A DNA stretch of 64,000 bases from the NCBI RefSeq assembly GCF_918797505.1, contig NC_092800.1:36074263-36138262 (forward strand). Direction: 5' to 3'. Below are positions 43,414 through 54,699 of the stretch, piece after piece (within the stretch, counting starts at the first letter, position 1; each line of letters starts with the position of its first letter). The notes beneath the pieces were generated by a model. That model was not told where the DNA came from, ran no database searches, and was given only the letters and a program-made list of their open reading frames with translations. The DNA is from Bemisia tabaci. Taxonomy: Eukaryota; Arthropoda; Insecta; Hemiptera; Aleyrodidae. Position numbers and translations under genes: made by a program.

Positions 43414-43600
43414 TCTCGTGCCGAGAGAAAACGCGGTATGAGCCTTCAGACGTTGCCAAATCTCCTTCGATTGAAATATTTATTTTTAACGAAAGTTATG
43501 CGCATTTTTCCTTGAAATTTTCAGATATTTTAGATCGAACTATAAAAAAAATTCTCTGAAAATTTGAAGGAAATATACCAGAAAATGTTCCCGAAAATTT
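43414..43600. mobile_element. MITE C, partial copy
   Basis: CTCGTGCCGAGAGAAAACGC GGTATGAGCCTTCAGACGTT GCCAAATCTCC, then interior CCTTGAAATTTTCAGATATT. The right terminus is degraded. Confidence 0.65.
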
Positions 43601-44423
43601 ATGTTGAAGGGCGGCAGTTCTGTTATATGTCTATCATTATTTTTCCCGCCCAATTCAAGCATGTTCGTGAGGTTTCGGGAGGTTTCCGCTATCACTGGCG
43701 CTGGTGCGAGGGAGATGACAAACAGGCGGCGTAATTATACGCATAGGATGTGGATATGACCGCGGACAAAGGCACTTGACGGACGCAGAGAGCCGTGTAT
43801 TGTGTTGAAGAAGTAGGCGCCAACAGTGGTTAAAGTCTCATAAAACAGGAGATAAATTAGTTTAGGGTCCCGTTGATGATGCTCCTGCGATTAAAACTGT
43901 CCTCCGCATAACGCCAGGCTACGCTGTCGCACCCGCGAAACAAAATCCCGAATGCTTCTGGGAACTGTGGGGTCCTTCGTGAAAAACATAGTGCTGAAAA
44001 AACACTAATTATATGTTATTTGTCATATTTATTTTTAATTATTTATATTTATTTATCTATTTATTATCATATTTGTCATATTTATTCATTAATTTAGAGG
44101 CTAGACAAACAGGGTCACGGCCCTAGTTAAGAGGTAGAAGAAGAAGAAGAAAAAAAAACAGATTTTCAACCCCCCCCCCCCCCTCATTCCTCTGACCTTT
44201 GTATGAGACACTTAGCACAGATCTGCAACCCCTTTAAGAAATTACGTTATACTCAGTTCAATCCCTACCCTCAAATTAGCGTATTGTAATGGATTTTGTA
44301 TGCTAAGTTTCCTCCTCGCGTTGATTTTCCATCTTAGATTTACACAAAATTAGCGCCTCGCCCTCATTTTAGCGTAAGGTAGCGCAGACCCCCCCCCCCC
44401 CCTCCCGGTCTTCTGCAACGCAC
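43601..44423. other. Spacer with ATTT-rich and poly-C segments
   Basis: ATTT/TTAT-rich stretch at about 44020-44100; 14-base C runs at 44170-44183 and 44389-44402. No gene. Confidence 0.5.
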
Positions 44424-46245
44424 CCGATACGGTTTCAAGAAATTCCGTCAACGACTTTTTACTATGTTCTTGCATATTACACATTTTTTTAAAATTTTAT
44501 CGGCACTACACAAATTATTTGATTAACTTAAAACTTTTTTTAAAAACCGATTATATAGCACTTACTTTCTTATTGGTCTCTACGCACTAGAAAACGCACG
44601 TTCTTTGTTCTTCTTGTTCTAGTGCGTAGAGAACAATAAGAAAGTAAGTGCTATGTGATCGGTTTTCAAAAAAAGTTTTAAGTTAATCAAATTACGATTT
44701 TTTATCCGCACTTACGTCCACGAGTAAAGTAAGCACTGACTTGGTCCAAGCGTTTTAGTCCGTATGTAAAATTTTATTGACGATATCGAAATTAGAAAAT
44801 TGACAGGGAAGGGGAGGTGTTGTTATTGTAACTCATTTTTCCAATGAAATGTTAGTATCTTCTATTGAATCGTCTTTTCAAACTGTCATTGGTGAATATT
44901 TGGTTTTATTCCCGCCTTTAAAATTTTCGATATGAAATATACCTTATGTACACTTTGTCTTTTTCAATGATAATATTACTTCATTTTAAAGACATTTATA
45001 ATTCTAAAACGTGGAAAACCCTTTCCAAATAATGACATCGATATCAATATTAATGAGCCGTAGTGAAGTAGAAAGAAACCACGTAATAATGAATCAAAGA
45101 GGGGAAAAAACCAAGAAGCAAGCAATCTTTGGTTGTAACCCATTTTAACTTTGATTTCTTAGAGAAAAATTCGTCCAATTTTGAGCATCTGGCTCCGCGT
45201 ACACCACGTTGCAGCACAGTAACAGCACAAAATATAAAGTAAAAACTTAAACTGCTTCAGAAATCTTTCACGAAACCACTTTAATATTTACAGAACACAC
45301 ATTATATGTTCCTCTAATTCGTATTTTTTTAACAGTTTAAATGAGAATAATCCATGCAGAGTGTGCAAACATTTCAAAATCATGAGTTGAAAAACGCTGG
45401 CTGCGCGACTTTAAATATTGCCTGAGCCAAACTCAGAGGCACGCGGCATGCTGCCAGCGCTACACGCGCAATAGCGCCTACAAACCTAACTGGGATACTT
45501 CACGCATTGCGCAATGCGTGAAGTATCCCAGTTAGGTTTGTAGGCGCCAATGCGCGTGTCGCGTTTGGTCGCCCTCTTCCGCCGCGACGCGGCGTGCCAC
45601 GGCGCTTCAAGTAACTATTACGCAACAGAGGTGTTGCACAGTATCATACGAAATTGAAGGCGCTCCAACATATTAAGGCTGATAGGCATCCTTTAAGAGC
45701 ACAGAGCTTCCCTCGCAAAATAAATCAAGATACTTCGGATAAAAAGAGAGCGGTAGTACAAAAACTCAGTAAGTCCTAGCATTCGTATTTAATGACTTTC
45801 AGCATAAATTTTGAATTTCATTACAGAAAAAAGTGATTCGGTTCAGGCAGAAACATTCTTGAGTATGCCGTCAAGAGGATTTTATTTTGAATCAAGAATA
45901 AAATAGCTGAATAAAAGCGGGTTTCTGCTTGATGTAAGTGACTTTTCTTCTATACAAGCATTTTTTCTGCTTTACTAAAAGATTATTTTCTTTATTGAGT
46001 CATACGAAACGTCACACCTATTCTAGAAAGCAAATAATGGTAACTTAAAGAAATTACTCAGACACTTGCGTTATTTCCGATGTTATTTCCCTGGGTTTTC
46101 CGGCATTTGACAGACTGTGACGATCATGGTTATCATTATACAGCCATTTTATTTGCTTTTCCAGATTTTTCCTAATGCCAAAATTTTTTTTAGATAAATC
46201 TCAGTTCCCTAGGATCCTAAAAACTCTGCTCTCGCGGTAAGTAGA
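44424..46245 (+). repeat. Dispersed repeat E, copy 5 (1.8 kb, longest)
   Basis: Starts GATACGGTTTCAAGAAATTC CGTCAACGA as in E3 and ends CTCTGCTCTCGCGGTAAGTA GA as in E4, so it defines the largest extent seen. The hairpin is at 45473-45548. Relative to E3 it has an insertion with palindrome F; relative to E4 it has about 90 extra bases near 46045-46135. No long frame, so it is non-autonomous or a fragment. Confidence 0.9.
44517..44692. mobile_element. Palindromic insertion F inside E5
   Basis: ATTTGATTAACTTAAAACTT ... GCACTTACTTTCTTATTGGT ... CTACGCACTAGAA is mirrored by TTCTAGTGCGTAGAGAACAA TAAGAAAGTAAGTGCTAT... TTTTAAGTTAATCAAAT. ACGACTTTTTA (44451-44461) and ACGATTTTTTA (44694-44704) flank the larger insert. 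E3 lacks it. Confidence 0.8.
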
Positions 46246-46417
46246 CATTGTTTGGCGGGCGCTGAAACACCGTCTCCTTTGCACATGAATCATTTCATTT
46301 ATTCATTCCGTGAGTTTTATTTGCAACCACTAATAACGCGTAGTGTCGAGTTAGTTCCCTGGTTCCACCTCGGGCGCAGCTCCTTTGACTGGCAACTTCG
46401 TAGCACCGTCTCGTCCA

Positions 46418-46672
46418 CTGCCGTACTATAGGAAAAAACGTCATATGAACATTCGAATGTTGCCAAATTTCCGCTCGGAATATATTTATTTTCGAAGAAC
46501 ATTACGAATATTTTTCATTGAAATTTTTAGACACTTCAGATCGAAATACGAAAAAAAATCTCTGAAAAATCAGAAGAAAAATACGCACAAATTCTCCCAA
46601 ATATTCGCGATTGGGAGAGGGAAATTTGGCAACGTCTGAAGGCTCATACGGCGTTTGAATCTCTTCCGCTGT
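46418..46672. mobile_element. MITE C copy
   Basis: CTGCCGTACTATAGGAAAAA ACGTCATATGAACATTCGAA TGTTGCCAAATTTCC left; GGAAATTTGGCAACGTCTGA AGGCTCATACGGCGTTTGAA right. The last bases are degraded. Confidence 0.82.
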
Positions 46673-46985
46673 TGAATGCGGTCAGGTCTCGACCGAGCCC
46701 GGGTCGTGCGGTGCATTCTAACTTCTATTTCATTAATGGACCCGCCAAGTTTTGTTTTATGCACAAAATACGGCGCGTCCCCCCCCCCCCCCCCGACCGA
46801 GCAGATGAAACGCTTTAAAGACTCCGCCCGAACTGACGGTGTCCGTGTCCCTTCGAGGTCTCTAGACCTGTGTCAAGCTAATGCGAATTTTATTTCCGGA
46901 TTCCGGATTGGTTTGTACACGCCGAACTTTTACCGCCCCATTTTATTCATTTTTAAAGACTCGCACATCCGTTGGGGTCTCTATA
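46673..46985. other. Short spacer between two C copies
   Basis: Holds a 16-base C run at 46779-46794. The 169-codon frame 46676-47185 starts here and runs into the next C copy, so it is not a gene. Confidence 0.45.
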
Positions 46986-47234
46986 CTGCCGTGCTCAAAA
47001 CGCCGTATGAACCTTCAGGCGTTGTCAAATTTCCTTTGATAAAACGCGAATTTCTTTTTAAGTTTGTGAATATTTTCCTCCCAATTTTTCAGATAGGTTG
47101 GTTTGCAATTCCACCTAGAGATTCTGAAAATTTCAAGGAAAAATATTCATACAACTTCTCAGAAATGAACATTTTACCTAAATAGATTTGGCAACTCTCG
47201 AATGTTCATACGGCGTTTTTCCTTAGCACGACAG
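46986..47234. mobile_element. MITE C copy
   Basis: CTGCCGTGCTCAAAACGCCG TATGAACCTTCAGGCGTTGT CAAATTTCC left; GATTTGGCAACTCTCGAATG TTCATACGGCGTTTTTCCTT AGCACGACAG right. TATA precedes it; CACA follows. Confidence 0.85.
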
Positions 47235-48014
47235 CACACTTGTATCAATTAAAAGAGAATTTTGTTTCGAAGTTCAAATTTGGTTTTTACACGCAAAACC
47301 TCTTGATTAGGCTACATTTTGTGATTGGGGGCTACGATTTATGACACATCTGTAAAAACACTCATGTGCGCCCTATGCACTGCCCCTACATGCATGGTAC
47401 ATACGCCGCTTCTAAACTAAGCCAGATTATGTAGTTTCCAAAACGCAAATTTAACTACACATTTCGTCGTTTCCTGGACGAAGAAACGTAACTTCATTCC
47501 AAGGTTGCAAAATCGACTCAAAGGATTTAATATTTTACGAGAATATACCCGTGCAATTTTTGTTCAAAATCTTTATGATTTTTGAATGAAGTCAAAAGAA
47601 ATTTTAGTTAAATTTTCAGTGAGAGATGCCCAAGAGGTTAAAATGCAATTTGCCTAGGAAAATTTGGCGACTGCTACCTACTTGCCAAACCTCGAATATT
47701 GGTCATTCGACTTGCTATTGGGTAAAGGCCGTGTAGTTTGGAGCGCCTTAAGGTTTTTCAACCCTATCTTGTGTCTTAAATAATATATCAAAGGAGGAAG
47801 GAGGCAATTTTCTAAAAAGAGTGCAAATTAATTGAAAAAGAATGTTATTCCATTGAAGGATGCTTTGCTGCCAAACTCATACGTACTTCATACACCTCAT
47901 GTGTCCATCAGATAACCGACTTGTACTTACCCTACGCCACTCGGAATTTATATAGTAACTGCTGTGTGTACAATTTAAATAAAAAAAAAAAAAACTTTAA
48001 ATGCTCATTCTACT
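47235..48014. other. No recognisable gene or repeat
   Basis: AT-rich. GGCTACATTTTGTGATTGG near 47309 faintly resembles a J terminus, but no partner is found. Confidence 0.35.
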
Positions 48015-48211
48015 CACGGGAAAAATAGATTGCTGATTTAAAAATTAAATTGTTAAAAAATAAATGTACATTTTACAATAAAGGAAAGCTAATTTAACCA
48101 CGTAGGTGTTTAAATTAGCATGTTTTTAATTTTAAAATCTTCATTGAAACATGTCGGACACTTTTTTCAACTGCAAAAACGCTAAATCAGCAATTTCACT
48201 TTTCTTCCGTG
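48015..48211. mobile_element. CACGG-terminated MITE, possible CT target duplication
   Basis: 197 bp. CACGGGAAAAATAGATTGCT GATTTA at left pairs with TAAATCAGCAATTTCACTTT TCTTCCGTG at right. CT lies on both sides. It may belong with the CACTG group (A, B, X). Confidence 0.65.
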
Positions 48212-49032
48212 CTTGCAGGTCGTATGATTTATCACCTTAGATTTAAGGCTTACTTCTTCGAAAGTTCAAAAAAAAAAATTTCAACTCAACTTGACAAGTA
48301 TCGCTCTCTTGGAAATTTGCCTGGGGCAACTAAGTTACCTTTCAAAGTGGCCGGTCGCATTATAAAGACCTATGAACACACGGTGGCATTAAACACAAAA
48401 ATTTGAGCGTTTCATCACTTAACTTTCCCTTTCATGCCTCCCCCAATTTCAGTTGAATGCATCAAAGCAACAACAAAATCCGCTCGGTGACCTATTTAAC
48501 AATAACACTGTGACCTCGCGTCAAAGGACACCGACAGGACGGATAAAAAACACGGGTCCCCACGCCCTTTCGCAAAATCCCCATCATCTGAGTGGAAATT
48601 CATAGAGCATCCTGAATCGCCCTCTTCAAAGATTGCATTCCAAAGGGTTCTAATTAAAATTCATAATGGTCTATCATAAAAAAATCTCTCACTGGGTTCC
48701 TGAGGGCGGGTTGCATACAAATCGACCCGCTGTCCATGCTGCCATTTTTCTCTGACATCGGTTGCATAATGTTTAATTTATTAGTCCGATTTTAACGAGC
48801 GACGCAGCCAGAAACTGAACTGATGAACTGAAACTTCCAACTGAGATATAACTTCGCAGGATGAGGCCACTTATTTTCACAGCTGCACGTCTTCTAACGA
48901 CTGATTTAATCATGGTAGACTGGGATTTGCGATTTTAAAATCATTTCGGTATTTTGAAAGACTTAAGCGTGTACAGTTGCCGTGAATACAGACACAATAC
49001 CATACATTTTTAGCACTGTTTCTTAACTAAAG
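48212..49032. other. No recognisable gene or repeat
   Basis: Mixed spacer. The 65-codon frame beginning 48209 overlaps the MITE end and has no recognised domain. Confidence 0.4.
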
Positions 49033-49507
49033 TAATAAAAGAAAAAACCAAGAAGTAGGCAATCTTTGGATTTAACCCATTTTTACATGGATTTTTTAAA
49101 GAAAAATTCGTCCAATTTTGAGCATCTGGCTCCGCGTGCACCACGTTGCAGCACAGTAAAAGCACTAACTGTAAAATAAAAACTTAAACAGCTTCAGAAA
49201 TCATTCACGAAACCACTTTAATATTTACAGAATACACATTATATGTTCCTCTAATTCATATTTTTTCATCAATTTAAATGAGAATAATCCATGCAGGGTG
49301 TGCAAACATTTCAAAATCATGAGTTGAAAAACGCTGGCTCCGCGAGTTCAAATATTGCTTGAGCCAAACTCAGAGCGGAGCGGCACGCGGCATGCTGCCA
49401 GCGCGACACGCGCACTGGCGCCTACAAACCTAACAGGGATACTTCACGCATCGCGCAATGCGTGTAGTATCCCTGTTAGGTTTGTAGGCGCCGATGCGCG
49501 CGTGGCA
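49033..49507 (+). repeat. Dispersed repeat E, copy 6
   Basis: Matches E4/E5 from AAAAAACCAAGAAGTAGGCA, through TTTTGAGCATCTGGCTCCGC, to the hairpin at 49417-49492. Truncated on both sides relative to E5. Confidence 0.88.
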
Positions 49508-49639
49508 AACTCCATCCAAGCGCTTTGGCTCATCGTTGCATGTTGTTTACACTTTCCGAAACCCAACTTCGGTGAACAAGAAATTCAATTCAAGAACCAA
49601 CAAATTTTCGTTCAAATAGAATATAATCCTAACTGGCCG

Positions 49640-51225
49640 AGGTTGTTTGATTCGGTGAGCCGAGAATGCGGTTCGTTGAACTAACTTCTTGGTCCATATG
49701 GAACAAAAATTCGGTTCTCTCATCCGAAGAGGTCGGTCTGCACGACCGGAGGTTCAGTCTTCCCTACGGAGAAGCGCCCATCGCACTTATCGATTTGACG
49801 CTGAGAGAAAAAGTTCAGTTGCAGGGGCTGAATTTCGGTTCACATGGAACACCAAACGTTTTCGGTTCATATTTAAACATGCTTGGAGAGGCAGCAAGTA
49901 TAAAAATACAAATAATTAAAAGAAGATTTCTTAAAACCATTAAGTAGCCATATGTTGTAAGGTCTCAGAGTAATGTAAATAAAGCAACAAAAAGAGACAG
50001 CGTAATGGTTGTGAGAAATCTTATTTTTATTATTTTTAATTATTTTTTTTATTTTTATTCTTTGGTTCAGGTAACCGAAGTTTTCAGTCATATGAACCAA
50101 ATTTGAGTAAGCTGAGACAACATTCGGTTTTGTGTGACCGAGAACTTTGGATACCTCCGCCGAAAGAGTTCAGTGTTTAATATGTATAGAACTTGTTTTC
50201 CTCGTGTAAAATCAATTGTGTAGTACGATAGAATCGTTCAATGGCCCTCTCCTAATTATTTATTCCCGTGTAAAAGGCTCATCCCTCCAGATAGTTGCCG
50301 CCTAATTCAATCCATCTCATTCCCCACGAAAGGTATATACTGCCGTGCTAAGGAAGAACGCCGTATGAACATTCGAGAGTTGCCAAATTTCCCTTGGTAA
50401 AACGTGTATATTTGACGCAATTTAAACATATTTTTCCTTGAAATTTTCAGATATTTTAGATTAAACTGCGCACAAAACTGTCTGAAATTGTTGGAAAATA
50501 ATATTTACAATTTTCCCAGTAATTTTGGTTTTTATTGGAGGAAATTTGGCGACGGCTGAAGGCTCATACGGCGTTTTTCCTGAGCACGGCAGTATAATAC
50601 CCCAATCCGTGGTTTATCACCGCAACTCATCCCAACAACTAACAACCCCCGCACGGTTGCCACGCCGCCCGAAAACTCTATGATAAAACGAGCGAATACG
50701 CAGGATATTCGCGGAGATATGGCAACGCTTAGCGGGATCCACACACCCGGGTCCATTCTTGGCGGAAATTGCATTAGGAAAGTTGGCCAATTCCGCGGAT
50801 CAAACAGGATTACGGGGCGCGACTCGCCAAATTGAGCTTTTACCGGATCAGGAAGCGGGCATGATAATTAGACGAAAAGCTCTTCCAATCGAAACGGGCT
50901 CCTTTTCAGCGAATCAGACGGGGCTGAAACCCGGGAAAGAAAGCGGTCGTAATGCTGCGCCGCGCGAGTGCAATCCAGTTTTGGTTCGCGGAAGTTATCA
51001 AGTCGGCGAAATACACAGTGAGCTAGGCTGCTACAGAAAGCCCTCACTCTAAGATCATGGGTACTGAGGGAACCATTTCAATTCACTTGGAGCGTCGAAA
51101 ATTTTCGGTTTAGGTAAGCGAGCTTTTCGGGCACGGAAACCAAAATTTTAGTTCAGGGAACCGAAACTCCGTTCCTATGAACGAGATCTTTGGTTACCCG
51201 AACCAGAGGACTTTGGCGCTCAATA
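49640..51225. repeat. Tract rich in GGTTC / GAACC half-sites
   Basis: Recurrent inverted words: GGTCCATATGGAAC, TCGGTTCACATGGAACACC, GGTTCAGGTAACCGAAG, TTCAGGGAACCGAAACTCC, GGTTACCCGAACC. They cluster at 49640-49880, 50060-50170 and 51085-51225, with family C (50340-50592) and unrelated spacer between. Spacing is irregular. The frames at 49666-49947 and 50759-51052 are not recognised. Confidence 0.5.
50340..50592. mobile_element. MITE C, best complete copy, TATA flanks
   Basis: 253 bp. CTGCCGTGCTAAGGAAGAAC GCCGTATGAACATTCGAGAG TTGCCAAATTTCC left, mirrored right to CATACGGCGTTTTTCCTGAG CACGGCAG. TATA at 50336-50339 and 50593-50596 suggests a 4-bp duplication. No frame of note. Confidence 0.88.
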
Positions 51226-53147
51226 TAAGCCAAGTTTACTTTTCATTGAATAAGGCTCTGAGCGAGGTTAATATATTCTAGAGACCCCATGCGCATCGTT
51301 ATGGCATCTTAAATTAGATTGCTAAGTTGTGAGTCCCCGAATTGAAAATTCCTTCAATTTGTCATATATGAATCAGTTGTTTTCAAGAGGGAAAGATTCC
51401 ATTTCTGCCATAATGTTTTCTTGGAAATTACTCCATACAGATCACAGAATACGCATGTGAAATAGGTACTAAAAGAAGCACCAAACGTCATAATATTCCT
51501 TAAATTGCGGTCACTTTTCGTTACAGCAGAGATGTTTCAAGTTTTCTCTCCTTCGATATATTTTAGAGCAAATTATGAACTTAGCGTTCATATTTTGGGT
51601 CCAACAAATTATTCGTGTGGGCTTTGACTTTTGGTAACGGAAAGTGCTGTTGCACAAGAAGGAGGCCATCAACAATAAAATTGCAATCTATTTGTTCTGA
51701 ATAAACAAAATTAAAAATCCAGAAGTATATGAGCAAGAAACAAAGTATTGACTTTTATGCTTAAAAACCATGCGGATGTGTTTATCACGGTACCATCTGG
51801 CACACGCGCAACTACGCGTAGTGAAGCCCGAGGCCTGTCACTTTCAAACAAGTTAGGTTTGGTTCGGATAGGCAACTAAACTAACTGCCCGGTAAAACTG
51901 AGAGTATCACTCGGATTTGAAGGCGCTTCGCTCTCAGATCGTTCTTGGAGGTTCTTTAGCAATGAAACTTTCACTACGTCGATGCAATTTGTTGCAGTTT
52001 GGTGAGTTAACACGCTCTTAAGGATGTTAAAATGGATCAAAATTTAGAGGCCATAAACTACACCACATTTCGCAATAAGGATACACTACTTTCTCCTCTT
52101 TCTTAAATTCATTTGCCTGCACAGAGATATAATTGATAGAACAATTCAAACGATTGTTGTTACTAAAGTAAGTAAGAAATAGTAATTTGTTATATCCAAC
52201 CGATCGATGGACGATCAAATCGTTCTCAATAATGCTGAAGATGCTGCTTTACTATGCCAATTCGAGACTTAAGAATAATATATTTGAGTCATTACAGGCG
52301 ACACGGCAGTACAACCTATCAGGTGAACTATTTATTTTTGAAGACGTCACATGGCACATACTTTAGGACTTAATTCCCCTTGCGTATCACAACGTGTAGT
52401 GTTCATGAGTTTTAGCGTTTATGCTCTTTTGAAAATAAAAAGTTTCAATTAAGTAACGTTTCAGTTTACTTTTCTTATCCATTCATCATCTTAAGTGGGT
52501 GAAAGAGGCAAGAGTGCTGCAAGAGTTAGTGTTGAATTGGTTCTTGTTGAATAAGGGTCGAGTAAGTGAGGAAACACTTGCGGAAAATACTGATCAAAGA
52601 TAGAGACTGTTTAGTTTGAACAGGGTGATTGCTGCTGGAGATAAAATACTAGAGGGGGGGGGGGGGGGGTTCTGCTGGAATTCTTTCGTTGCTCTATGCT
52701 GATTTTTTTTTTTAAATCTGCCACCATCCTCAATACAGACCAAGATTTTTCAAGATAAAATTGCATAATGCTGACGCATTTAAAAGTTTGTATGAATAGT
52801 TCCTACGACTTTCATACAATCTTTTATATTTAACACATAAAACATGTAAAGGGAGCTAAATAACATAAATTCATAAAAATTCAAAGTGTAGGAAGAGTTA
52901 TACCGATTAATAACCACTGATTAAAGCATCTAAAATAAATATACAACTTGTTTCATTATGATTATAGAAAAAATAGTGAGGTGATTTTTTTTTTTTGTTA
53001 TCCGTTGGTAATTGTGTATACGGAAAAGTCATGCGGCCAAAATTAGTCTCAATCACTATTACACTCACCAAATAGAATTTGCGCCGTTACGTGCGGCTCA
53101 AATAAAATTTTCGCAATGATAACAGCAAACGGGATTGAAAAATATTC
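51226..53147. other. No recognisable gene; fragments of U and J
   Basis: GTATCACTCGGATTTGAAGG CGCTTCG at 51905-51931 is a partial U. ACCACATTTCGCAATAAGGA TAC at 52061-52083 is one end of a J-like element. A 16-base G run is at 52654-52669. No supported gene. Confidence 0.4.
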
Positions 53148-53357
53148 TTCTGATTTCTTTTTCTTTTTCCTTTTCCTTTTCTTTTCCTAATTTCTTCTGT
53201 AATTTTCTCTTTTATTATTCCTTTTTTCTCTTCTGCTCTCTTTTATTACTTTTTTCTCTTCATTTTTCCTCTCTCTGTCTCCTTTATACTTCTCTTATCT
53301 TTTTCACTCTCCTTTTTCCTTCTCTTTTTTCTCTTTTCTCTAGTTTCCCTTTTTTTA
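53148..53357. repeat. Polypyrimidine (T-rich, C/T) tract
   Basis: About 210 bp of TTTCTTTTTCC-type sequence. The serine/phenylalanine-rich frame here reflects this and is not a gene. Confidence 0.88.
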
Positions 53358-53614
53358 TCCCAAAATCAGCGAATTACGAATAAAAATCTCTAAAAAAAGT
53401 ATCGGGATCAAAAATAAACGCCACAAAAATCTCATGCCGCTCACCGCGACGAAACAAAATACGCAGTCTTTCGTTAAAAATTTAAGAACCATGCGGGCGG
53501 CGAGAGCCATTCCGAATCGGAGTGTAAAATACCCACAACAAACAACAAAACACCCACCCTCAAAGCTTGGAAAGCCAAATATCCCGGCGCTACGAGGCTC
53601 CCGAAGCAGACAAC

Positions 53615-53750
53615 AATTAGGCGCTTGGCTGACATAAGGGCGTAACTACAATTTGAGATGAGCCCTGAAAAGCATTGCGTTATACGGACTACAGGGTTCA
53701 TCGCGAAGTGTAGTTTCGCCCTTATGTCAGGAGGGCGACGAATTAGGCGC
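53615..53750. mobile_element. MITE K, copy 2, with 10-bp direct repeat edges
   Basis: CTGACATAAGGGCGTAACTA C pairs with GTAGTTTCGCCCTTATGTCA G. AATTAGGCGC is present at 53615-53624 and 53741-53750. Central AGATGAGCCCTGAAAAGCAT T matches K1. The direct edges could be a target duplication or partly shared terminus. Confidence 0.72.
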
Positions 53751-53970
53751 CGCCCCGCGAGTATCGTAACTCAACTTAAAACGCATCCCACGCACCAAGA
53801 ACGCTTGAAAAAAACGCTTTAAGAGCCTTCGGACGTTGCCAAATTTCCTCCGTAAGACTATGAATTTCCCAGAAAACTCACGAAGATTTTCTTTCGAATT
53901 TCGCTTTTAAGATTTTACTCGTAGTTCAATCTGAAGTATGATAGAATTTTGAAGAAAAATATCGGTAACT

Positions 53971-54598
53971 AGAGTCCCTTTATACTGAGAGTCAAGACAA
54001 CACTCCCTCATGGAGTCACAAACGGGAATAAAGATTACACAAATTGAACGTTTTTCGTAATCTTTGATCGGCCCATTCTCAAATTCCTTTCTCCGTTCCT
54101 TCTCTCATTCCGTTTGTTCCTTGCCGAACCCGTAATTCCCTGGTCCATTCTAGATTATAATCTTTGCAATCGGTGAAAATGTAATCTTTATTTCCGTTTG
54201 TGACACTTAGAGTCCCTTTATACTGAGAGTCAAGACAATGTGAATCCATTTCTGATTGGTTCCCGTATTTTAGGCCTTCACTGTGTCACAAACGGGAATA
54301 AAGATTACATTTTCACCGATTGCAAAGATTATATTCTGGAATGGACCAGGGAATTGCGGGTTCGGCAAGGAACAAACGGAATGAGAGAAGGAACGGAGAA
54401 AGGAGTTCGAGAATGAGCCGATCAAAGATTACGAAAAACGTTCAATTTCTGTAATCTTTATTCCCGTTTGTGACTCCATGAGGGGTGTTGTCTTGACTCT
54501 CAGTATAAGGGACTCTAGTGACACTATGAAGGCCTAAAATACGGGAACCAATCAGAATTGGATTCACTTTGTCTTGACTTTCAGTATAAAGGGACTCT
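53971..54598 (-). mobile_element. Mutator-like MITE D, copy 2 (outer), 10-bp target duplication
   Basis: An inverted D copy (53971-54207 plus 54526-54598) inserted in C. ATCGGTAACT lies at 53961-53970 and 54599-54608, a perfect 10-bp duplication. Termini AGAGTCCCTTTATACTGAGA and complement. Interrupted by D3. Confidence 0.88.
54209..54516 (+). mobile_element. Mutator-like MITE D, copy 3 (inner, self-insertion)
   Basis: Full 308-bp D in the same sense as D1, sitting within D2. GTGACACT is present at 54200-54207 and again at 54518-54525, the remains of an 8-10 bp duplication. Together with D2 it forms long inverted repeats. Confidence 0.85.
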
Positions 54599-54699
54599 AT
54601 CGGTAACTCTCTTCAAAAATAAACCTTTTATAGATGAAAATTTGACGACGTTGCGATGATCATACGACGTTTTCCCTGAGCGCGGAACCGAACTGCGAA

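Larger units (their letters stand above)
53800..54687. mobile_element. MITE C copy split by nested D elements
   Basis: Left part 53800-53970 (AGCCTTCGGACGTTGCCAAA TTTCC) and right part 54599-54687 (GAAAATTTGACGACG...CATACGACGTTTTCCCTGAG CG) form one C element of about 260 bp when D and one duplication are removed. Confidence 0.8.

Noticed and set aside
37000..46245. E4 and E5 as long terminal repeats of a retrotransposon
   Set aside because: They are direct repeats about 6 kb apart, but the ends are not TG...CA, the interval holds unrelated elements (X, O, L2) and no gag or pol sequence, and five other E copies exist.
46676..47185. 169-codon plus frame
   Set aside because: It includes a 16-base C run and most of a C element; the peptide is repeat-derived.
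286..49492. E hairpins as a CRISPR-like array
   Set aside because: Copies are kilobases apart and embedded in a longer repeat, with no short regular spacers and no cas genes; the DNA is eukaryotic.
53135..53383. Phenylalanine/serine-rich frame looking like a membrane protein
   Set aside because: It is the C/T tract translated; hydrophobicity follows from TTT/TCT codons.
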